Positions 51,099 through 59,815 of a DNA stretch of 64,000 nucleotides are shown piece after piece. The notes beneath the pieces were generated by a model. It made no database searches and was not told the origin of the DNA. It worked only from the letters and a program-made list of their open reading frames with translations. Made by a program: the position numbers and the translations under genes. Source of the DNA: JACVRW01 sp034664125 (GTDB lineage: Bacteria > Actinomycetota > Thermoleophilia > Solirubrobacterales > Thermoleophilaceae); assembly GCA_034664125.1 (NCBI GenBank), contig JAXDIG010000040.1, positions 41,258-105,257 of the forward strand, written 5' to 3'. Positions within the stretch are counted from its first letter, which is position 1; every line of letters begins with the position of its first letter.

Positions 51099-53677
51099 TC
51101 GGTCCCCAGGCGGCGCAGCGCCTCGCGGTACTCCTCGAGCTTGCGGCGCTCCTCCGCCACGACCTCGGCCGGCGCGCGCTCCACGAACTGCTCGTTGGCG
51201 AGCTTGCGCTCGGCGCGCTCGATCTCGGCGCTCAGCTGCTCGCGGCGCGCGGCGCGGCGGCGCTCGGCCTCGGCCGGGTCGAACGCGTCCGAGGGCAGCA
51301 CCTGGACCCCGCCCCCGGGCACCGGCACGGTGGCCAGCACGTCGCCGTTGGACGTGTCCTCGCCGGTCAGCTCGATGCGGGCCAGCCGGGCGAGGTGCCC
51401 CGCCAGGCCCTCGTAGCCCTCCGCCGTGAGACGGCCGCGCAGGATCGCGGACGGCTTGGCGGCGACTTCCTCGCGGTAGCGGCGCAGCGAGGTGACCGCC
51501 TCGATCAGGCGCTCGACCTCGGCCTCCGCGGCCTCGTCGACCAGCGACTCGTCCGCCACCGGCCAGTCCGCCACCGCTAGCAGCCCGCGCTCTTCGGGCA
51601 TCAGCGACCAGATCTCCTCGGTCACGAACGGCATCACCGGGTGGAGCAGGCGCAGAGTGCGCTCCAGCGCCCACAGCAGCACGCCCGACACCGCCTCGTT
51701 GTCCTCCTCGTACAGGCGCGGCTTGGCCAGCTCGAGGTACCAGTCGCACAGCTCCGACCAGAAGGCGCCGTACAAGTCGAGCGCGGCGTGCGAGAAGCGG
51801 AAGCTGTCGTTGAGCTCGGTCACCCGGGCGGTCAGCCGCTCCAGGCGCGAGACGATCCAGCGGTCCTCCACCGCGGTGGCCGCGCGCGCGTCCGGCTCGA
51901 CCTCCGACACCCGCAGCAGGATCAGTCGCGACGCGTTCCAGAGCTTGTTGGCCAGGTCGCGTCCCTGCTTGACGCGCTCCTCGTTGAACTTGACGTCCTG
52001 GGCCGACGACATGGCGAGCAGCCCGAAGCGCAGGGCGTCGGCGCCGTGCACGTCGATCAGCTCCAGCGGGTCCATGCCCGTGCCGAGCGACTTCGACATG
52101 CGCCGCCCGTCGGCCGCCTGGATCACCGAGTGGATGTTCACGTCGGAGAACGGGACGTCGTCGGTCAGCTCGATGCCGAACATGACCATCCGGGCGACCC
52201 AGAGGAAGATGATGTCCCGCGCGGTCGAGAGCACGTCGGTCGGGTAGAAGGCACGCAGCTCGGGGGTCTGCTCCGGCCAGCCAAGCGTCGCGAACGGCCA
52301 CAGCCCGGACGAGAACCAGGTGTCCAGCACGTCCGGGTCGCGCTCCCAGCCCTCGCCCTCGGGCGGCTCGACGCCCACGTAGGTTTCGTCGCCGCGGTAC
52401 CAGACCGGCAGCTGGTGGCCCCACCAGAGCTGGCGCGACAGGACCCAGGGCCGGATGTTCTCGAGCCAGTCGAGATAGACCTTCTTGTGCGGGATCTCGG
52501 GGTGGAAGCGGATGCGACCGTCGCGCACCGCCTCCATGGCCGGCCCGGCCTGCTCGTTCATGTCGCAGAACCACTGCAGCGAGATCAGCGGCTCGATGCG
52601 GCGGCCGGAGCGGTGCGAGTGCGGCACGTCGTGCGAGTACGGCTCGATGTTCGAGATCCGGCCCTCGGCCTTCAGCTTCGCGACGACGGCCTCGCGCGCC
52701 TCCTCGACGTCCATGCCCGCGAACTCCTCGCCCGCGGCGTCGGTCATGCGGCCGTCCTCGCCGATCACGCTCACCTCCTCGAGTCCGTGCTTGCGCCCGA
52801 TCTCGAAGTCGGCCGGGTCGTGCCCCGGGGTGATCTTCAGCGCGCCGGTCCCGAACTCGGGGTCCACGTGCTCGTCGGCGATGACCGGCAGCCGCCGGCC
52901 CACCAGTGGCAGGATCGCCGTCTCGCCGATCAGCCGCGAGTAGCGCTCGTCGTCCGGGTTCACGGCGATGGCGGTGTCGGCCAGCATCGTCTCGGGCCGC
53001 ACCGTGGCGACCGTGATCGAGCCGGAGCCGGACTCGAGCGGGTAGTCGATCGAGTAGAGCGTGTCCTTGACCTTGCGCTGCTCCACCTCGAGGTCGGAGA
53101 TCGCCGTGCGCAGGCCGGGGTCCCAGTTGACCAAGTAGTTGTCGCGGTAGACGAGCCCCTTCTCGTAGAGGTGCACGAACACGATCGCGACGGCGCGCTG
53201 GTAGGCGTCGTCCATCGTGAAGCGCTCGTCCTCGTAGTCGAGCGAGGCACCGAGCCGCTTGAACTGCTCGGTGATGGTTGAGCCGTACTGGCGCCGCCAC
53301 TCCCAGACGCGCTCGATGAACGCCTCGCGGCCGATCTCCTCCTTGGTGAGCCCCTCCTCCTCCAGCGCCTTCTCGACCTGCCGCTGCACGGCGATCCCGG
53401 CGTGGTCGGTGCCGTAGATCCACTTCGCGCGCTTGCCGCGCATGCGCGCCACGCGGATGCACAGATCCTGGATCGACCCGTTGAGCGCGTGTCCCATGTG
53501 CAGCGAGCCGGTCACGTTGGGCGGCGGCACCGCGATCGAGTAGTTCTCGTCGGCCGTCCCCTCGGGCTCGGGGTGGAAGATGCGCGCGTCCCACCAGCGG
53601 GCGAACACGCGCGACTCCACGTCGGCGGGCTCGTAGCGCGTGCGCTCCTCGAGCGTCTTCAGGCGGTCGGCGGACAT
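51095..53677 (-). CDS. valS: valyl-tRNA synthetase
   Basis: 860 residues. The HIGH motif is HMGH (GSLHMGHALNG), KMSKS is RMSKSLGTG, and the CP1 editing domain carries TVRPETMLADTAIAVNP (split at LADT). The C-terminal coiled coil (about 785-855, ERAERKLANEQFVERAP) is typical. It charges tRNA-Val. Stop overlaps folC. No T-box in the 38 bp before the start. Confidence 0.97.
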   Translation of the reverse strand: MSADRLKTLEERTRYEPADVESRVFARWWDARIFHPEPEGTADENYSIAVPPPNVTGSLHMGHALNGSIQDLCIRVARMRGKRAKWIYGTDHAGIAVQRQVEKALEEEGLTKEEIGREAFIERVWEWRRQYGSTITEQFKRLGASLDYEDERFTMDDAYQRAVAIVFVHLYEKGLVYRDNYLVNWDPGLRTAISDLEVEQRKVKDTLYSIDYPLESGSGSITVATVRPETMLADTAIAVNPDDERYSRLIGETAILPLVGRRLPVIADEHVDPEFGTGALKITPGHDPADFEIGRKHGLEEVSVIGEDGRMTDAAGEEFAGMDVEEAREAVVAKLKAEGRISNIEPYSHDVPHSHRSGRRIEPLISLQWFCDMNEQAGPAMEAVRDGRIRFHPEIPHKKVYLDWLENIRPWVLSRQLWWGHQLPVWYRGDETYVGVEPPEGEGWERDPDVLDTWFSSGLWPFATLGWPEQTPELRAFYPTDVLSTARDIIFLWVARMVMFGIELTDDVPFSDVNIHSVIQAADGRRMSKSLGTGMDPLELIDVHGADALRFGLLAMSSAQDVKFNEERVKQGRDLANKLWNASRLILLRVSEVEPDARAATAVEDRWIVSRLERLTARVTELNDSFRFSHAALDLYGAFWSELCDWYLELAKPRLYEEDNEAVSGVLLWALERTLRLLHPVMPFVTEEIWSLMPEERGLLAVADWPVADESLVDEAAEAEVERLIEAVTSLRRYREEVAAKPSAILRGRLTAEGYEGLAGHLARLARIELTGEDTSNGDVLATVPVPGGGVQVLPSDAFDPAEAERRRAARREQLSAEIERAERKLANEQFVERAPAEVVAEERRKLEEYREALRRLGTE

Positions 53678-53715
53678 GCCCGCCTAGTGTGCCATCCGGC
53701 GGCTGGAACTCCGGG

Positions 53716-54384
53716 CTAGGCCGGGAGTGCGTTCACGAAGTCGACGAACTTGCGGGTGTCGCGCAGAGGGGCGCCGTGGCCGAACAGGACCAGCTTCGGC
53801 TCGAGCTGCGCGAGCTTCCTGGCCGAGCGGCGGTTCTCGACCGGGTCTGACGTGAAGTAGGGCTTGGGGTCGCGGAGGCCCGGCAGCCCGGTGATCACGT
53901 CCATGTTGTTGAGCACGTCGCCGAGGATCAGGACGCGATCCGACTCGCGCCAGTAGGCGATGTGACCGGGCGAGTGGCCGGGCACGTCGATCACCCTAAA
54001 GCCGGCCACCTCGTCGCCCTCGTGCAGGTGGCGGTCCACATGCCGGCCCGGCCCTGACCAGTACTTCATGACCAGCCGGTTGAGCGGGTGCGGCGCCTGG
54101 GTGGCCTCCATCTTCTTCGGGTCCTCCGCCAGCGGTACGTCAACCTCGCCGACCCAGTACGGGATGCCGAGCCGCTCGCAGATCGCCGCCGAGGCGCCCT
54201 GGTGATCCGGGTGGGCGTGGGTCAGCGCGTGCGCGCTCACCGCATGGCCCTCGAGCTGGCGCAGGATGCGCCGCGGCGCCCGCCTGGTCGCCGCGTCGAT
54301 CAGCACGTCCTCGGCCAGGTACACGTTGATGGCGTTCGGCGGCAGCCCTTTCAGCTGCCACACGCCGGGGGCCAGCTGCCTCAT
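53716..54384 (-). CDS. metallo-beta-lactamase fold hydrolase
   Basis: 222 residues. The metal motif is THAHPDHQG (His56, His58, Asp60, His61), with GHSPGHIAYW, LGDVLNN and the C-terminal FGHGAPL giving the other ligands. It resembles the glyoxalase-II-like hydrolases of unknown role. It is 38 bp upstream of valS on the same strand, so it may share the transcript. Confidence 0.88.
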   Translation of the reverse strand: MRQLAPGVWQLKGLPPNAINVYLAEDVLIDAATRRAPRRILRQLEGHAVSAHALTHAHPDHQGASAAICERLGIPYWVGEVDVPLAEDPKKMEATQAPHPLNRLVMKYWSGPGRHVDRHLHEGDEVAGFRVIDVPGHSPGHIAYWRESDRVLILGDVLNNMDVITGLPGLRDPKPYFTSDPVENRRSARKLAQLEPKLVLFGHGAPLRDTRKFVDFVNALPA

Positions 54385-54412
54385 CGGGCGATCCTATGTC
54401 TTCGGGGTCACC

Positions 54413-56158
54413 TCACTCCTCCTGGCGGCGTGGTGGCCGCCGGTACCCGGCCGCGGACTGCACGCTCGAGGGCCGCCACTTGGTGCCGCCTCGCAGGGTC
54501 GGCACGCCCTCGCTGTTGAGCACGTCGGCGATCGCCTGCAACGTCATCCCGGCCTCCCGCATCACCGAGATCCGCTGCTTGAGCGCTGGGACGTCCTGCA
54601 CCACCGGTGGCTCTGCCAGCCCCGCCGATCCCGCCGACGCGGCGGCCAGGCCCCTCCGGGAGCGGTCGTGCTCCCAGGAGCTGACCGAGACCAGCGCCTG
54701 AGCGGCCACGCGGCCCTCGGGCGAGGCCGTGTCCAGCCCGATGTCCATCGCCACGAGCCGGCCATCGCTGCGCTCCAGCCGGTCGAGGATGCCGCCGAGG
54801 GCGGCCGCCGAACTGCTGAGCCGTCCGAGCTCGGAGACGACGACGCACGAGGCCTCGCCGCGCCCGATCTTCTCGAGCGCGTAGAGCAGCCCCTGCCGCT
54901 CCACATCCCCGGAAGCCGGGGACTCGACGTCGCGCACCACCTCCACCATGTCCCAACCGCGTTCCTCGCAGTAGAGATCGATGGCGCTGAGCTGTGCGTC
55001 GAACTCCGCGCTCTGGAGCTCTTCGTTCGCGGAAACGCTCACGTAGCCCAGGGCACGTACCTGCTGCGGGTCGTCCCCAACGACCCTCTCGAATGGCCTC
55101 GATCGTGCCGGCGGCACGATGTTCGTCACCTCGTCCTGTGACACCCAGAACGGGTCCTCCTTGGCCGGATCGCTCACCAGATAGCGAGCCTCCGGTGAGC
55201 GACGGAATCCGCGCCGCCCGAGCACGAGCGCGTGCACGGGGCCACGGAACCGGCCGACGGAGCGGCGGTTCGCCGTCCCCTCGGCCACGACACCCTGCGC
55301 CAGCGGAACCGCGGTCCCACTGACCACCCTGTTGCGGCGCCCCAAAAGCGTTCCAGCGAGCAGACCGACCAGCAGGGCGGCCAGCCCGATCAGAACGGCG
55401 ATCGGCACGGCGACGTCGCCGGAGCCATCCCCGTTGGCCACGTTGCTCGCGGCGACGGGGCGGCTGTTGTCGGCTTGGCCGTTTCCGACCTCGCCGCTGG
55501 TGGGTTGGCCGTTGTCGGCCTGGGTCCCACCGTTGCTCGGGGCCTTCGTGGTGGCGCTCTCCTCGGGCTTGTTGCCGGCACTCGCCAGCAGCTGCCGCGT
55601 CGGGTTGGTGACCACGCCGTTCACGGGCACACCGCCGGACCGCTGGAGGCGTGCAACCGCCGCCTGGGTCCGCGGCCCGAAGAGGCCGTCCACCGGCCCG
55701 GGCCGGAGCCCGCGCCTCTGCAACCTGACCTGGAGTGTGCGCACCCGCGGTGACCCGTCGGGCTGTGCAAAGCCGGCTCCCCGCCGGAGCGGCTCTTTCT
55801 GCGCGCGCGTCAGCGCTCCCCGCGTCTGCGGACCGACGATCCCGTCGACCCCAACCCGCGCAGCGGATTGGAAGCGGGTGACCGCGGCTCTGGTCCGCGG
55901 ACCGTACAACCCGTCCACCGGGCCAGGCTGCCAGCCCAGCCTCCGCAGCCGGCGCTGAACGACGCGCACGGGCGGAGCCCCCTCGGCCTTGTCGTAGCCG
56001 GCTCCGTACTGGAGCAGGCTCGAACCGGCCTTGAGGGCAGGGGTCGTGTCGGACGCGCCACCCGCGATGCTGGTGCCCGGCAGGCAGAGCAGGATGAGCG
56101 CGGCCATGAGGCCCGCCAATCCGGCCCTGCTGAAGGGCACGCCATATGTCCTTCGCAT
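54413..56158 (-). CDS. membrane fusion protein: two peptidoglycan-binding domains, TM helix, degenerate serine-recombinase domain
   Basis: 581 residues from ATG 56158 with AGGAGA five bases upstream. Signal peptide 1-32; peptidoglycan-binding domain 1 about 57-118 (RRLRRLGWQPGPVDGLYGP) and domain 2 about 127-193 (RRGLRPGPVDGLFGPRT); Gly/Asn/Gln linker 195-248; TM helix 249-272 followed by RRNR; intermediate part 275-350; serine-recombinase (resolvase)-like domain 367-505; DNA-binding recombinase-type tail 515-575 (GMTLQAIADVLNSEGVPTL then WRPSSVQSAAGYRRP). In the resolvase block Ser376 (GYVSVSA) is kept, but the Arg of YVRVS is Ser374 and the second Arg of RLxR is Ser449. So recombination is doubtful, while DNA binding is plausible. 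It lies behind the PT-rich gene on the same strand. Confidence 0.88.
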   Translation of the reverse strand: MRRTYGVPFSRAGLAGLMAALILLCLPGTSIAGGASDTTPALKAGSSLLQYGAGYDKAEGAPPVRVVQRRLRRLGWQPGPVDGLYGPRTRAAVTRFQSAARVGVDGIVGPQTRGALTRAQKEPLRRGAGFAQPDGSPRVRTLQVRLQRRGLRPGPVDGLFGPRTQAAVARLQRSGGVPVNGVVTNPTRQLLASAGNKPEESATTKAPSNGGTQADNGQPTSGEVGNGQADNSRPVAASNVANGDGSGDVAVPIAVLIGLAALLVGLLAGTLLGRRNRVVSGTAVPLAQGVVAEGTANRRSVGRFRGPVHALVLGRRGFRRSPEARYLVSDPAKEDPFWVSQDEVTNIVPPARSRPFERVVGDDPQQVRALGYVSVSANEELQSAEFDAQLSAIDLYCEERGWDMVEVVRDVESPASGDVERQGLLYALEKIGRGEASCVVVSELGRLSSSAAALGGILDRLERSDGRLVAMDIGLDTASPEGRVAAQALVSVSSWEHDRSRRGLAAASAGSAGLAEPPVVQDVPALKQRISVMREAGMTLQAIADVLNSEGVPTLRGGTKWRPSSVQSAAGYRRPPRRQEE

Positions 56159-56206
56159 CGTTGTCTCCTCATCGAGCGGTGTGCTGCGAGCGCTTCCTGC
56201 GCCCGC

Positions 56207-56224
56207 CCGGGCGCTTGCGCCCGG
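56207..56224. promoter_or_regulatory. strong hairpin between the PT-rich protein gene and the fusion gene
   Basis: CCGGGCGC-TT-GCGCCCGG is a perfect 8-bp inverted repeat with a 2-bp centre. It lies about 30 bp after the PT-rich gene's stop and 49 bp before the fusion gene's start. There is no T-run, so it may be a partial terminator, an mRNA-processing structure or an operator. Confidence 0.4.
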
Positions 56225-56251
56225 AAAGTCCTGGTCAGGTCCCCGTTGGGA

Positions 56252-58537
56252 CTAGCCAGGCCGCTCGATGACGGCGATGAACGCCAGGGGCCGCGGCCGC
56301 GCCGGCGGGAGGCGCAGGCGGCTGTAGTGCTGCAGCGCGAACGCTGCGATCGAGAAGAGAAGAGCCAGCAGAAGGCTGAACGCGACGCCGGAGCCGCCGG
56401 CGCTGGCGGAGCCGGACGACGTGGCGGGCCCGGGCGCTTGCGGCAGCGGGCCGCCCCCGTGGGACGGCGAAGCGCCGGCCTGCGGAGCGTGGGCGGCGCT
56501 CGACGCAACGGCCGCCAGCTGGGCGAGGGCCGCTGCCCACGGGCCGGCCGGCGCGACCGGGGTGCCGGCGGCGTGGATGGCAAGCGCGCCCAGGGGGGCG
56601 TCGGGGGCGGACGGGGTCAGATGAGTGACCGGGATGCCGCTGCCGTTGCTCGGAGGCGCCAGCTGGGGAAGCGTCGGGCCGGCGGGCGGCTGGCTGAGGA
56701 GGGGCATCGGAGTCGCGGGCGGGCCGAGGCGCGGAGGCGTGGTCGGAACGACCGGCAGGAGGCTGGCCGGCGACCGGGGCGCGTTCGGCGAGTCGACGAC
56801 CGGAGCCAGCGGGGCCAGCGGCCCATGGCCCGACGACGCCGGCGGCGGCGTCACGGAACCGACGACCGGCGTGAGCGGCGCCAACGGCCCGCCACCCGAC
56901 GTCGGCGGCGGCGGCGTCGTCACCGAACCGACGACCGAGGTGAGCGGCGCCAACGGCCCGCCACCCGACGACGGCGGCGGCGTCACCGAACCGACGACCG
57001 GGGTGAGCGGTCCGGTGATCGGGTTGGTGGGTGTCGTGAGGGCATCTGCCGGGCCATTCGGGGGCTCGATTGGGCCTGTCCCCATATCGGTCACATCGCC
57101 GACCAACGGGGTAACGGGGTTGTCGGCCTGATCGACCGTCTCGACGAGCCCGCCGACGACCGGAAGCCCGTCGGCCGAGGGCGGCTCGCTGCCCTGCTCG
57201 ACGCCGGGGAACGGCGAGGTGGTGCGCGAGTCCACCGTCGGCGTGCTGTGCGTCACGGTGTCGATGACGGGAGCCGCGACATCGGCCAGGTCCTCGAGGG
57301 CGGGAGGAGCCGGGGGCAGCGTGTCGGCGGGGGCGGCCGGCGAGGAGCTGACCGTGTCCGTCGAGTGCACGAGCTGGTCGACGACCGGGGGGGTGGGAAC
57401 GGGTCCCGAGATGGCACGTGCCGGCGGCCGCGGGGCGGACGGGGCGACGGGGGCCGGCGGAGCCACGACGTGGTCGACGGTGTCGGTGACCGCTTCGACG
57501 GTCGACCGCGGCGCCGACGGGAGCGCGGCTGTCGGGGGCGAATCGGGGACGGCGGGGGCCGGGTTGGTGTGGACCGGCTGGGCGGGTGCGTCGGGGGGCG
57601 ACGGGGCGCTTGTGTCGATCGGCGTAGCCGGAACGGCGGGCGAGTGGACCGGCAGAGCGACCCGCGGAGCGGAGGGCGCGGGGTTGGTGTCGACCGGCGG
57701 GGGCGGGACGGGCGCGGAAACGCGCGAGGCGGGCGGCGCCGCGGGGGCGTGTGTGTCGACCGGCGTGGCGATCTGCCGGGTGGTCGGGGCGTGCGTGACG
57801 GACTGCGAATCAGCGGGGATGCGGGGCTGTGAATCGGTGGGGAGCGTCGGGGCGGACTGCGGGGGCGTCGGGACGACGTGCGTCGGAGCGGACTGCGTCG
57901 GAGCGGACTGCGGGGGCGTCGGGGCGACGTGCGTCGGGGCGGACTGCGGGGGCGTCGGGGCGACGTGCGTCGGGGCGGACTGCGTGGGCGTCGGGGCGAC
58001 GTGCGTCGGGGCGGACTGCGTGGGAGCTGCATGCGTCGGAGCGGACTGCGTGGGCGTCGGGGCGGACTGCGTGGGAGCTGCGTGCGTCGGGGCGGACTGC
58101 GGGGGCGCCGGGGCGACGTGCGTCGGGGCGGACTGCGTGGGAGCTGCATGCGTCGGGGCGGACTGCGGGGGCGTCGGGGCGACGTGCGTCGGAGCGGACT
58201 GCGTGGGAGCTGCATGCGTCGGTGGGGGCGTCGGGGCGACGTGCGTCGGGGCGGACTGCGTGGGAGCGGCGTGCGTCGGGGCGGACTGCGGGGGCGTCGG
58301 GGCGACGCGCGTCGGGGCGGACTGCGTGGGCGTCGGGGCGGGTGGTTGAGCGGGCGGCGGAGTGGTCGAGGAGGGCAGCGAGGCGGGGGGTGCGGCGGGG
58401 ATGACGGGCACCAGCGAAGAGGTGCCGGCGGGAAGGTCGGCGAAGCTCGAGGTGGGCGTCGACAGCAGCAGGAACAGGACTCCCAGCAAGGCGCTGATGA
58501 CGGCGCGCCCAGCGCTTGCTGGTCGTCGTCCTCTCAC
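56252..58537 (-). CDS. exported Pro/Thr/Ala-rich repeat protein with C-terminal membrane anchor
   Basis: 761 residues from GTG 58537, which gives a classical signal peptide (RAVISALLGVLFLLLSTPTSSFA); a TTG at 58645 would add 36 residues with no signal-like features. The mature protein is almost entirely Pro, Thr, Ala, Val and Ser, with a repeat block (about 95-250) of SAPTHVAPTPPQ and SAPTHAAPTQ units, then degenerate VVGSVTPPP repeats. The C-terminus has a TM helix (FSLLLALLFSIAAFAL) and a short basic tail RLRLPPARPRP. It is probably a cell-surface or wall-spanning stalk, possibly glycosylated. It lies just upstream of the peptidoglycan-binding fusion gene. Confidence 0.75.
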   Translation of the reverse strand: MRGRRPASAGRAVISALLGVLFLLLSTPTSSFADLPAGTSSLVPVIPAAPPASLPSSTTPPPAQPPAPTPTQSAPTRVAPTPPQSAPTHAAPTQSAPTHVAPTPPPTHAAPTQSAPTHVAPTPPQSAPTHAAPTQSAPTHVAPAPPQSAPTHAAPTQSAPTPTQSAPTHAAPTQSAPTHVAPTPTQSAPTHVAPTPPQSAPTHVAPTPPQSAPTQSAPTHVVPTPPQSAPTLPTDSQPRIPADSQSVTHAPTTRQIATPVDTHAPAAPPASRVSAPVPPPPVDTNPAPSAPRVALPVHSPAVPATPIDTSAPSPPDAPAQPVHTNPAPAVPDSPPTAALPSAPRSTVEAVTDTVDHVVAPPAPVAPSAPRPPARAISGPVPTPPVVDQLVHSTDTVSSSPAAPADTLPPAPPALEDLADVAAPVIDTVTHSTPTVDSRTTSPFPGVEQGSEPPSADGLPVVGGLVETVDQADNPVTPLVGDVTDMGTGPIEPPNGPADALTTPTNPITGPLTPVVGSVTPPPSSGGGPLAPLTSVVGSVTTPPPPTSGGGPLAPLTPVVGSVTPPPASSGHGPLAPLAPVVDSPNAPRSPASLLPVVPTTPPRLGPPATPMPLLSQPPAGPTLPQLAPPSNGSGIPVTHLTPSAPDAPLGALAIHAAGTPVAPAGPWAAALAQLAAVASSAAHAPQAGASPSHGGGPLPQAPGPATSSGSASAGGSGVAFSLLLALLFSIAAFALQHYSRLRLPPARPRPLAFIAVIERPG
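57840..58345. repeat. 36-bp/30-bp tandem repeats in the PT-rich gene
   Basis: Units of the form GCGTCGGGGCGACGTGCGTC then GGGGCGGACTGCGGGG recur more than a dozen times with interspersed shorter GGAGCTGCATGCGTC units, encoding 12- and 10-residue repeats. They are nearly identical, so slippage and length variation between isolates are expected. The spacing is not CRISPR-like: repeats abut with no unique spacers. Confidence 0.85.
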
Positions 58538-58645
58538 CCTCCGCCTGCCTCCAGTTGCCCCACTGTGCGCACTCTCCGTACCCGAACTTTGCCCGTAACC
58601 TGTGCAGAAGCGGTACCCAGTACGCGGTGGAAACGTGATCTTCAA

Positions 58646-59411
58646 GACGGCAGTTTTCCCGCAATTTGCGGACTTTCTCGGGCCCCGTCAGCTCCCCAGG
58701 AGGCGCCCGACGGCTGATCTAAAGTCGAGGTCGAGGGTTACCAAGTGCCGCCGAACAGCTCACCCAACTCCCGCCGATGTACCCGGAGCGGGGATGGCGG
58801 GGCGCCTTGGAGGGGACAGGTCACCCGGCGAGCAAAATGCGCGAAATCGGGCGCCGGGGGGATGCCTCGCGCGCCGAAGGACGCGCACGCCGGGTACCTC
58901 GCTCTGCACCGAAACCGCGCCAGCGAAACGTGGCGGCCAGGTCCCCGCGCGAGGCCCAAGCGGAGCCCCGAGCGGAGGGGCGAAGGGACCGTGAACGGGG
59001 GCGGGCGCGGAAGCGCGAGCGGGGCGCGAAGGGGTCGCGAACGGGGCGCGAACGGGCCGCGACGGGAACGCGAGCGGGGCGCGAAGGGGGCCGCGAACGG
59101 GGGGCGCGGAAGCGCGAGCGGGGCACGAACGAGGCACTAAGGGGCGGGCGCCAAACGTGCCAAAACGAGGCGCGAAACCGACGGCCCGCAGGCCCCCCGC
59201 GAAACCGAGAGGCGGAACGAGGCTAGGCACTGGCGGCCGCGAATCGCGATGCCAGAGGCGCGAAGGCCGCAAGACGGGCGAATTCAAGGCGGACCGAAGG
59301 CGCTAAAACGGGCGCTCGGGGAAGCCGAGTAACTAGGTCCGCGCCGGGCCGCAGCGGCAGCCGGACGCGCCCTTACAGGGGTGGGCGCCCAACGTCACGC
59401 ATATGGAGCAG
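58646..59411. other. long gene-free stretch upstream of the PT-rich gene
   Basis: This is the longest non-coding stretch in the window. ORFs exist on both strands but are Arg/Gly/Ala-rich products of GC-biased composition, without plausible domains. The left part (58646-58740) may hold the promoter of the PT-rich gene. From 58760 onward the plus strand is purine- and G-rich with repeats. I see no RNA gene or known riboswitch. Confidence 0.6.
58985..59150. repeat. degenerate G-rich direct repeats (GCGAGCGGGGCGCGAAGGGG type)
   Basis: Copies of GCGCGAGCGGGGC start near 59012 and 59112, with a third, slightly altered copy near 59068, and related GCGAACGGGGCGCGAAC units lie between them. The plus strand is rich in runs of four or more G and could form G-quadruplexes or R-loops. 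Borders are approximate. Confidence 0.55.
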
Positions 59412-59442
59412 AAGGGGGCCCACGCTCGCTCGGGCCGCCCTT
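59412..59442 (-). terminator. hairpin after the 106-residue unknown gene
   Basis: AAGGGGGCCC, a 10-nt loop and GGGCCGCCCTT pair as a 10-bp stem with one bulged G. It begins about 47 bp after the stop of the leftward gene at 59489. T-runs are short on both sides, so termination in the minus direction is only likely, not sure. Confidence 0.45.
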
Positions 59443-59488
59443 TGTTGCTGCTGTTCGCGCCCCCCCGAAGCGCCGCGGCGCACCCTCG

Positions 59489-59809
59489 CTACGCCGAGCC
59501 CAGCCGGATGAACCAGCGCCCCAGCCGCTCGCGCCCCTCGAGCTCGAACACGTCCACCGCGATGAAGCTGAACCAGAGCGCTCCGAACCCCCAGCCGGGT
59601 TCGTGGGGCACCACCAGGATCCAGCGCTCCGCGCGCCCCGGCTCGCGCAGGTAGAGCACCGCTCCGTCGTCGCGCAGCTCGGTGATCGTGCCGGGCACGA
59701 CCTCGGTTTGGTCTCCCCCCGGCATCCCCCTCACCCAGACGCGCACCGAACGCCCCTCGGGCGAGAACCCAAGGGCACTTCCGACGCGCTCGAGGACGCG
59801 GAGTCGCAC
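59489..59809 (-). CDS. 106-residue protein of unknown function
   Basis: The sequence is rich in beta-type residues (RSVRVWVRGMPGGDQTEVVPG, TITELRDDGAVLYLRE, then RWILVVPHEPGWGFGALWFSF). The VVPHEPGWGFGALW segment is the most distinctive. It has no signal peptide or full membrane helix. It follows the SRPBCC gene by 6 bp, so both are likely in one transcript downstream of clpX. I do not recognise the family. Confidence 0.65.
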   Translation of the reverse strand: MRLRVLERVGSALGFSPEGRSVRVWVRGMPGGDQTEVVPGTITELRDDGAVLYLREPGRAERWILVVPHEPGWGFGALWFSFIAVDVFELEGRERLGRWFIRLGSA

Positions 59810-59815
59810 CGCCCG

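Noticed and set aside
49854..53594. 1246-codon frame joining folC with a shadow of valS
   Set aside because: Only the C-terminal 414 residues are real (FolC); the rest is out of frame with the strongly supported valS.
54413..56158. Resolvase as sign of a mobile element
   Set aside because: No terminal repeats, attachment sites, transposase or cargo; the domain is fused to an exported protein and seems catalytically altered.
57253..58215. Arg/Pro/Ser-rich minus-strand frames and Gly/Val/Cys-rich plus-strand frames in the repeat region
   Set aside because: All six frames are open in the GC-rich repeat; only the PT-rich frame has a signal peptide and TM helix.
57840..58345. CRISPR-like array
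   Set aside because: Repeats abut without unique spacers, lie in frame in a coding region, and no cas genes are present.
58538..58740. Riboswitch (c-di-GMP or c-di-AMP type) before the PT-rich gene
   Set aside because: Some loose likeness (GCACAGG, GGGCAAAG) but the conserved cores could not be matched.
58738..59287. Short ORFs in the gene-free stretch
   Set aside because: Arg-rich composition, no start context, overlapping on both strands.
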